DNA of 16,003 bases. Source: Oscillospiraceae bacterium. Its GTDB lineage: Bacteria; Bacillota_A; Clostridia; Oscillospirales; WRJC01. Shown in pieces: positions 1 to 4,708 of this stretch; within the stretch, counting starts at the first letter, position 1; every line of letters begins with the position of its first letter. Location of the stretch: assembly GCA_009782405.1 (NCBI GenBank), contig WRJC01000066.1:1-16003 (forward strand), in the 5' to 3' direction. The notes under the pieces are model-generated. The model ran no database searches. It saw nothing but the letters and a program-made list of their open reading frames with translations, and was not told the origin of the DNA. The position numbers and the translations under genes are program-made.

Positions 1-176
1 AGCCTCACGAACACATCCTCCACTATGTCCTCGGCGTCCATTTTGTTTTTCATGTAGGAATAGCTGACTTGATATATCATGTCCACATGGCTTCCGTAAA
101 TTTCCTCGATGCTCCGCGATGATCTTTCTTCGTCTTTTTTTGCTTCTTCGCCGCGCGCTGGCAAAGATTTTATCAT
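1..176 (-). CDS. ECF-type RNA polymerase sigma factor, N-terminal fragment (cut by window edge)
   Basis: Reading leftward from an ATG at 176-174 gives 58 codons before the window ends. After a charged N-terminus (about 20 residues, MIKSLPARGEEAKKDEERSS) comes a stretch typical of sigma-70 region 2: an IEEIYGSHVDMIYQVSYSYM helix, then KNKMDAEDIVEDVFVRL. The AEDIVEDVF part matches the 'DAEDxxQ/E-x-VF' core of region 2.2, which contacts the beta-prime subunit of RNA polymerase. The start is supported by a purine-rich AAGGGGG stretch a few bases upstream on the minus strand. Region 4 (the -35 reader) and any anti-sigma gene lie outside the window, so the subgroup and regulon cannot be named. It lies downstream of the solute-binding protein gene on the same strand, behind a strong terminator, so it is probably a separate transcription unit. 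Confidence 0.82.
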   Translation of the reverse strand, partial: MIKSLPARGEEAKKDEERSSRSIEEIYGSHVDMIYQVSYSYMKNKMDAEDIVEDVFVR

Positions 177-221
177 GAAACCGCCCCCTTCGTCATTTTC
201 AAGTTTTTTGTGCGTTCACTG

Positions 222-251
222 ATAATACAATCGAGCGAGCCAAATTGTCCG
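222..251 (-). promoter_or_regulatory. possible promoter of the sigma factor gene
   Basis: On the minus strand a TATTAT -10 (222-227) lies 18 bp downstream of CGGACA (246-251). The -10 is good, but the -35 keeps only the GACA part of TTGACA. It sits about 50 bp before the ATG at 176 and after the terminator of the upstream operon, where a promoter would be expected. This is a visual match only. Confidence 0.33.
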
Positions 252-282
252 ATGTTCCCCCCAAAAAAAGACAGCCAAAATG

Positions 283-307
283 AAAAAACCTCAAAACGAG
301 GTTTTTT
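283..307 (-). terminator. rho-independent terminator of the URO-D/solute-binding protein operon
   Basis: A perfect 10-bp inverted repeat (283-292 with 298-307, loop of 5) forms AAAAAACCTC/GAGGTTTTTT. In minus-strand orientation the hairpin ends in a run of T, about 30 bp after the stop of the solute-binding protein gene. The A/T runs on both sides mean it could also act on plus-strand transcripts. Confidence 0.85.
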
Positions 308-335
308 ATGCGATATATTATGCGTCCCGGAAAAT

Positions 336-1829
336 TCAACGCTGCCAATCCTCCGCGTTTTCGACGAAGGCGTCGTAAATTTTATCGTACTGTTTTTGGA
401 CGCTCGCTTCCCGTTTTTCATAAAAAGAGGTCAAGTCCGTGCTTTTTGCCACCAAAAGATGCTTGGTTACGTATAGCAGCTCGTTGAAATTCGAAAAGTT
501 CAAGCCGAAATCATAAATGCTGTTGCCATAGATGATGTCGAGCATATCGATCGATTCATCGTCCCTTATGACTTTGCCGTTCAGCAGGATGTCGAAATAG
601 GCGGGCAATACTATCCCGTGGCTCTTCGCGCCCAAATAATCCACGACCGCGCCGACTTTTTCTGGGCTTTCTATATTTATCGGCGCGCAGATGGTCCCGG
701 CCCAGTTCAGCGTTATATATTCCTCTTGATTTTCGTCGAGCTTGGGGTATGGCAGTATGCCGAAGTCAAATTCCGTGGCCCGCAGCTCTTTCACGTAATT
801 TGGCACATTCATGTAAAACAATGCGCGCCCGCTGTCAAAGGGCAGATATTTATTGCCGGTCACTTTCGCGTTGAACTCATATGTGAAAGCCTGATTGCCC
901 ACATAGAGCAGCTCGTTGAACATATCCACGATGCTTTGGGTTTTCGACGTGTTCAAATCGAGCGCGTACCGTCCGTCGTCGTTTTTCGCCATCACGCGCT
1001 GGTCGCACGAATACATGGCGTTTATGAACTGCCAGTCCAATTCCCCCACAAAACCGTACAGGTCCGCTTCCGTAAATTTTCCGTCGCCGTCGATGTCCTT
1101 TGAAACCTGCTTCGCCATCTCGTGCAGCTTGCCCCATGTCCATTTGCCCGATCTGACAAGCGCATACGGATCGTCAAGCGCGTATTCTTTCAGCAAGTCT
1201 TTGCAGAAAGTCAAAAAGCACGGATCCGGGATGATAAAATCGTTGGCGGCAAACGGCATATACCCGTCTATGGTCAAATATTCATTCATGCTTTGGTTCC
1301 AGTATTTTTTTGAAAAATCCACATTCGGCATTTGCGCCCAATTGTACGCGAGGTTGTTCGCCACTATGGAATCAAGCCCGCTTATGCAGTGAGTCAGCGC
1401 GATATCAAACGAATTCAGACCGGACTTCACCTCTCTGTTCATCGAGGGCGAGATTTGATCTATGGTGCCGCAATTGTTGGTCTCGACCGTTATGTTGAAA
1501 AATTCCTCCGTGTCGGCCATTCGCTTGTAAATGGCGTCGTTCACAGCGTCGCCGTTTTCCTCTTCGGCAAAATAATAGTCGGCGTACAGCGACCAGTCCC
1601 CGGGGTAAAGGATGATAAACGCCTCGCCGCCAAAATCGATCTGTTCGCCGCCGTATTCATAGGCCGGGTCATTTGCGGCTTCGGGCTCCCCGTCCGTTTT
1701 TTCGTCCGGGGCGTCGTCTTTGGGTTTTTCGTTTTCACCGCTGTCCGCGGGCTTTTCGCCCGGTGCGCACGATGCGGCAAAAACCATGGCGATGATCAGG
1801 AAGATCGCAATAATTTTTATGTTTTTCAT
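336..1829 (-). CDS. extracellular solute-binding lipoprotein (ABC sugar-type)
   Basis: This 497-residue protein begins with a lipoprotein signal: MKNIK, a hydrophobic stretch IIAIFLIIAMVF, then the lipobox AASC, with the cysteine to be lipidated and anchored outside the membrane. An acidic, low-complexity linker rich in E, D, K and P follows, as in many lipoproteins. The mature part has the length and texture of family 1 sugar-type solute-binding proteins (for example WGKLHEMAKQV and a C-terminal YDKIYDAFVENAEDW). A DIDGDG calcium-loop-like motif starts near residue 245. The ATG at 1829 is preferred over an upstream start at 1886 because GGAGG lies 10 nt before it and the upstream start lies inside the URO-D gene. 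The gene starts 28 bp after the URO-D stop, so the two are probably co-transcribed. No permease or ATPase gene is in the window, and the ligand cannot be inferred. Confidence 0.85.
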   Translation of the reverse strand: MKNIKIIAIFLIIAMVFAASCAPGEKPADSGENEKPKDDAPDEKTDGEPEAANDPAYEYGGEQIDFGGEAFIILYPGDWSLYADYYFAEEENGDAVNDAIYKRMADTEEFFNITVETNNCGTIDQISPSMNREVKSGLNSFDIALTHCISGLDSIVANNLAYNWAQMPNVDFSKKYWNQSMNEYLTIDGYMPFAANDFIIPDPCFLTFCKDLLKEYALDDPYALVRSGKWTWGKLHEMAKQVSKDIDGDGKFTEADLYGFVGELDWQFINAMYSCDQRVMAKNDDGRYALDLNTSKTQSIVDMFNELLYVGNQAFTYEFNAKVTGNKYLPFDSGRALFYMNVPNYVKELRATEFDFGILPYPKLDENQEEYITLNWAGTICAPINIESPEKVGAVVDYLGAKSHGIVLPAYFDILLNGKVIRDDESIDMLDIIYGNSIYDFGLNFSNFNELLYVTKHLLVAKSTDLTSFYEKREASVQKQYDKIYDAFVENAEDWQR

Positions 1830-1857
1830 GAGCGCAAATCCTCCGTTTTGCAAGCGT

Positions 1858-2793
1858 TCAATAATCCCTGTGTTTTTTCCAGACATCGAGCACCAGCAGG
1901 TAGCGTTCGAGAGGCAGCCCGTGGAAGGGCACGTTGCTGGTGGCGAATATATAGCCGCCGCCCGGCTTGCCGTGCTCTATGGCGTATTCGGCGCTGGCGA
2001 CCACTTCCTCGTCGGTTCCGGTCTGCATCAAAGCGCAGTTCACATTGCCGCAAAGGCAGATCCTGTCGCCGATTTGCCGCTTCACCTCTTTGATGTCAAC
2101 CCGCGCCATCGGGTCCAGCGAATGTATGCCGTGGGGCTCGCATTCGGCGAGCTGGTCGAGGATGGGCATTATGTCGCCGTCGGTGTGCTTGATCGCGTAT
2201 GCGCCGGATTCCCTTATGCCTTTTACGATCTTTTTTAGGTACGGGGTCACAAATTCCCTAAACATCGGAGGGGAGAGAAACGGGCCGGAGTTGTAGCAGT
2301 AGTCCGAGCAGAGTATAAAGGAGTCGAAGCCCGCGTCGGCCGCTTTTTTGTTGGACTCTATCGCGCCCATTGCCATGTTTTCGGCGTCACGCTTCACCCC
2401 GTCGGGGTCGTCGGCGATGCGGTATGCGAAATCGTACATTCGGTTCCCGTCGGGGATCCCGAATGTGCCGTCGCCGTGCTTGGTGAGCATATATTTTTCG
2501 CCGGAAATTTTTCTGATTATCCTCGCGGTTTCGAGAGTGTTTTCAAAGTTCAGATGGTGGATCGGGATTATGGAATATTCCAGTTTTTCAAACAGCTCGA
2601 GCATGAATTCGGCGTTTTCGTGCAGTTTTTTGTCGATTTCGGGCTTGGAGAGCCCGTCGAGCTCATTTTGCCTCAGGTAGTTTTTTCCGATGTATTCCCC
2701 CGTGAGCTGGAATTCGAGCTCGAATGTGGGGATCTGGTCGGGGACTTTGCAGCAAAGCGCGGCGACGGCGCGTTCTTTGGGGGTCATGGCCAT
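1858..2793 (-). CDS. uroporphyrinogen decarboxylase (URO-D) superfamily protein
   Basis: This 311-residue protein opens with MAMTPKERAVAALCCKVPDQIP, the usual N-terminus of URO-D-like corrinoid methyltransferase relatives. It continues with an FILCSDYCYNSGPFLSPPMFREFV segment (the SDxxxxxGPFLSP signature). Next come KHTDGDIMPILDQL with H203, and GIHSLDP, followed by a CGNVNC stretch and a C-terminal YIFATSNV-PFHG-LPLERYL segment. True HemE enzymes carry an RQAGRY-type N-terminal motif, which is absent, so haem synthesis is unlikely. The H-x-C zinc motif of MtaA/MtbA methyltransferases is also not obvious here. The first ATG is chosen because AGGAG lies 9 nt upstream. It is the first gene of a minus-strand operon with the solute-binding lipoprotein, a pairing that suggests catabolism of an imported compound. 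The reaction itself is unknown. Confidence 0.8.
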   Translation of the reverse strand: MAMTPKERAVAALCCKVPDQIPTFELEFQLTGEYIGKNYLRQNELDGLSKPEIDKKLHENAEFMLELFEKLEYSIIPIHHLNFENTLETARIIRKISGEKYMLTKHGDGTFGIPDGNRMYDFAYRIADDPDGVKRDAENMAMGAIESNKKAADAGFDSFILCSDYCYNSGPFLSPPMFREFVTPYLKKIVKGIRESGAYAIKHTDGDIMPILDQLAECEPHGIHSLDPMARVDIKEVKRQIGDRICLCGNVNCALMQTGTDEEVVASAEYAIEHGKPGGGYIFATSNVPFHGLPLERYLLVLDVWKKHRDY

Positions 2794-2828
2794 AGTTTTA
2801 TTCTCCTTTTTTGGTTTTGCTTTTTTCC

Positions 2829-2857
2829 ATTATATCACGTCCTTTTATTTTTTTCAA
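2829..2857 (-). promoter_or_regulatory. sigma-A-type promoter of the URO-D operon
   Basis: On the minus strand TTGAAA (2852-2857) is followed after exactly 17 bp by TATAAT (2829-2834). The -10 lies about 35 bp upstream of the URO-D start, leaving a short leader that contains the AGGAG ribosome binding site. Hexamers and spacing are close to ideal. Confidence 0.8.
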
Positions 2858-2878
2858 GCTTGTTTTCATAAAAAGTTT

Positions 2879-2905
2879 GTTGATTTTGAATGCGCCAAAA
2901 TCAAC
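2879..2905. promoter_or_regulatory. perfect inverted repeat between divergent promoters (candidate operator)
   Basis: GTTGATTTTG (2879-2888) and CAAAATCAAC (2896-2905) are perfect 10-bp inverted copies separated by 7 bp. The right arm abuts the -35 of the plus-strand promoter (2906), and the left arm lies about 20 bp behind the -35 of the minus-strand promoter. There is no T-run, so a terminator is unlikely. A dimeric regulator bound here could act on both promoters. Confidence 0.5.
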
Positions 2906-2934
2906 TTGACAAATATGCCGTGAAATGGTAAAAT
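2906..2934 (+). promoter_or_regulatory. sigma-A-type promoter of the NTPase/CYTH gene (copy 1 of a repeated promoter)
   Basis: TTGACA (2906-2911), a 17-bp spacer, and TAAAAT (2929-2934). The spacer and -10 are shared with the promoters at 4197 and 9784, differing here by one base (CCGTGAAATGG instead of CCATGAAATGG). A further TATAAT-like stretch lies just downstream near 2940. Confidence 0.78.
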
Positions 2935-2989
2935 TGCGTTATAATGCGTGGAGCGAAAATAATAAAGGGCTCTGAAGGAGGCCAAAAAT

Positions 2990-4102
2990 ATGCCACAAAT
3001 AACAAAGATCGTGATAACAGGGGGGCCGTGCGGGGGCAAATCGACGGGGCTGAGCAAAATCGAGGAACACTTTTCCGCGCTTGGCTACCACGTCATATTT
3101 GTCAGCGAGACGGCGACCGAAATGATAACGGGCGGGGCGGTTCCGTGGATGGGCAAAAACGCCGACTTCCAGAAGGCGCTGCTTGGCCTGCAGCTGCACA
3201 AGGAGCGGGCCTACGCCAAGTGGGCGGGGCATTTGGACAGGGACAAGATACTTTTGGTTTGCGACCGGGGCGCACTGGACAACAAGGCGTATATGACACA
3301 GGACGATTTCGCGGACGTGCTCTCGGATATGCGCACAAACGAAATCGAGCTGCGCGACAGCTACGACGCCGTGTTCCACTTGGTCACGGCGGCAAACGGA
3401 GCGGAAAAGGCGTATATCGAGAACAAAAGCAACAACCTCGCCCGCACGGAAACGCCCGAGAAGGCGAGGGAGCTTGACGAAAAGCTGATAGCGGCGTGGA
3501 CGGGGCACCCGCACCTGCGCACAATCGACAACTCCACCGGCTTCGAGGCGAAGATCGGGCGGCTGGTGGGCGAGATCGCGGGCTTTTTAGGCGAACCCGA
3601 GCCCTTCGAGATAGAGCGCAAGTTTTTGATCAAATATCCCGATCTGGCGGCTCTGGAGCGGATGCCGAATTGCTCGAAGGTTGAGATCATACAGACATAC
3701 CTGCAAACGGGCGATGCGGACGAGGAAAGGCGGGTGCGCCAGAGGGGCAGGGACGGGTACTATATTTTCACCGAAACGGCCAAACGGCGCATAACGGGGC
3801 TGAAGCGGGCCGAGACGGAGCGGCGGCTGACGCAGGCGGAATACCTGACGCTTTTGATGAATGCGGACACCGCGCTCAGGCAGATACGCAAAACCAGATA
3901 CTGCCTGAGCCACGCGAACCAGTATCTTGAAATCGACATATACCCGTTCTGGGGCAACACGGCGATCCTCGAGGCCGAGCTGTCGGACGAGGGCCAGCGA
4001 ATAGATTTCCCCGGCTTCATCGAAGTGATCCGCGAGGTCACCGGCGATTTGCGCTACTCCAACCGCGCCCTGGCCGAAACTGTGCCCGGCGAAGGCGATT
4101 AA
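2990..4102 (+). CDS. AAA-type P-loop NTPase fused to a C-terminal CYTH domain
   Basis: The 370-residue protein has two parts. The N-terminal part (about 1-200) is a P-loop NTPase with Walker A GGPCGGKST (11-19), a VSETATEMI segment, and a LLVCDRGALD strand that may carry the Walker B acidic residue. This pattern fits the NadR/AAA_28-like kinase-fold family. The C-terminal part (about 205-365) is a CYTH (triphosphate tunnel) domain starting with the signature EIERK (207-211), followed by RRVRQRG, TETAKRRI and YLEIDIYPF, with charged residues suited to a metal-triphosphate tunnel. The same fusion is known in the eukaryotic Ttd14 family and in uncharacterised bacterial proteins. It probably binds or hydrolyses a nucleotide or polyphosphate-like ligand in the cytoplasm. 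The substrate is unknown. GGAGG 8 nt upstream supports the ATG. It forms a single-gene unit with its own promoter and terminator. Confidence 0.85.
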   Translation: MPQITKIVITGGPCGGKSTGLSKIEEHFSALGYHVIFVSETATEMITGGAVPWMGKNADFQKALLGLQLHKERAYAKWAGHLDRDKILLVCDRGALDNKAYMTQDDFADVLSDMRTNEIELRDSYDAVFHLVTAANGAEKAYIENKSNNLARTETPEKARELDEKLIAAWTGHPHLRTIDNSTGFEAKIGRLVGEIAGFLGEPEPFEIERKFLIKYPDLAALERMPNCSKVEIIQTYLQTGDADEERRVRQRGRDGYYIFTETAKRRITGLKRAETERRLTQAEYLTLLMNADTALRQIRKTRYCLSHANQYLEIDIYPFWGNTAILEAELSDEGQRIDFPGFIEVIREVTGDLRYSNRALAETVPGEGD

Positions 4103-4129
4103 CGCGAATAAAAAATATATTACAAATCA

Positions 4130-4165
4130 AAGCCAGTTCTCCTTGTCGGAGGGTTGGCTTTTTTA
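4130..4165 (+). terminator. rho-independent terminator after the NTPase/CYTH gene (copy A of a repeated terminator)
   Basis: A 13-bp stem pairs 4130-4142 with 4148-4160 (loop TTGTC), with G-U wobbles in the middle, and is followed by TTTTTATT. The same hairpin appears at 7244 with compensatory changes in the stem. Confidence 0.85.
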
Positions 4166-4196
4166 TTGCGGTAAAATCTAAACTGAAAAAAACAGC

Positions 4197-4225
4197 TTGA
4201 CAAATATGCCATGAAATGGTAAAAT
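4197..4225 (+). promoter_or_regulatory. sigma-A-type promoter of the MNT gene (copy 2 of a repeated promoter)
   Basis: TTGACA (4197-4202), 17-bp spacer, TAAAAT (4220-4225). From about 4189 to 4227 it is identical to the promoter at 9778-9814 upstream of the DUF3990 gene. The spacer contains a small dyad, CCAT-GAA-ATGG, that could be an operator half-site pair. Confidence 0.8.
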
Positions 4226-4253
4226 TAACGCAGAATCGCAAAAAGGAATATAA

Positions 4254-4271
4254 ATGAAACGGGGGCGATGA
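4254..4271 (+). CDS. possible five-codon leader peptide (MKRGR) before the MNT gene
   Basis: An ATG at 4254 with AAGGA about 8 nt upstream opens a frame of only MKRGR and a TGA (4269-4271), ending 1 nt before the TTG start of the MNT gene. The good ribosome binding site belongs to this mini-ORF rather than to the gene itself. This could couple translation of the gene to a short leader. It could also be chance, since five codons carry little information. Confidence 0.3.
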   Translation: MKRGR

Positions 4272-4272
4272 T

Positions 4273-4593
4273 TTGGTATATACCATTGACGAGATAAAAG
4301 AGCGGATCACGCCGATTGCAGCCAAATATGGATTGCCGGCGGTGTATCTGTTCGGATCGTACGCCAAAGGCGAAGCGACCGAGGATTCCGACGTGGATAT
4401 TCTCGTGGATAAAACAGGCACGGCATTGAAAGGCATGTTTGCCATGGGCGGACTGTACAACGATTTGGCCGAGGTGGTGGGAAAGCCGATCGACCTTGTG
4501 ACCACTGGCGCATTGGAGCAGGAGAGCGCAAGGGAAAGAACGCCATGGTTCATAGAGAACGTGAATGCGAAAAGGGTGCGGATTTATGGATAA
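4273..4593 (+). CDS. MntA-like minimal nucleotidyltransferase (antitoxin type)
   Basis: This 106-residue protein is a minimal nucleotidyltransferase. It has the GSx10DxD active-site motif: G28-S29 in LFGSYAKGEA, then D40 and D42 in DSDVDILV. A third acidic residue, D74, lies in KPIDLVTT. In MntA/HepT toxin-antitoxin pairs this family AMPylates the HEPN RNase toxin and silences it. The frame has no ATG: the usable start is a TTG at 4273, with a G-rich stretch (GGGGGC) 6-7 nt before it and a possible mini-leader ending one base upstream. The expected adjacent HEPN gene is not intact; only a short ORF beginning at 4586 is present. Function as an antitoxin here is therefore an inference from the family, and it may now be an orphan. 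Confidence 0.82.
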   Translation: MVYTIDEIKERITPIAAKYGLPAVYLFGSYAKGEATEDSDVDILVDKTGTALKGMFAMGGLYNDLAEVVGKPIDLVTTGALEQESARERTPWFIENVNAKRVRIYG

Positions 4594-4708
4594 AGGCGAT
4601 TTCCATCTTTTATCTTTTTGCGAAAAAAAATCATCGAAAAAAGCACATATTGAATTGATCCATGCATCTCAAAAAAATACACAAACCAAACGGAGGAAAA
4701 ACCAATGA
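4586..4708 (+). pseudogene. possible remnant of a HEPN (HepT) toxin gene
   Basis: An ATG overlapping the last codons of the MNT gene (4586, MNT stop at 4591-4593) opens a 40-codon frame that starts MDKGDFHLLSFCEK. HEPN partners of MNT genes commonly start in just this overlapping position, with an 'M-[DN]-K-x-D-x-x-x-L' helix and a later YCE/CEK-like element. After about 14 residues the frame turns into lysine/serine-rich sequence with no HEPN Rx4-6H motif, and it ends at 4708 across the start of the next gene. This fits a gene cut off soon after its start. It could also be a chance ORF. Confidence 0.35.

Noticed and set aside
1332..2093. Plus-strand open frames opposite the solute-binding and URO-D genes
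   Set aside because: Arg/Cys-rich translations with no motifs, spanning the junction of two well-supported minus-strand genes.
4594..4704. A separate promoter for the RCC1/SLH gene
   Set aside because: The stretch is A-rich and offers weak hexamers such as TTGCGA, but none with an acceptable -10 at 16-18 bp.
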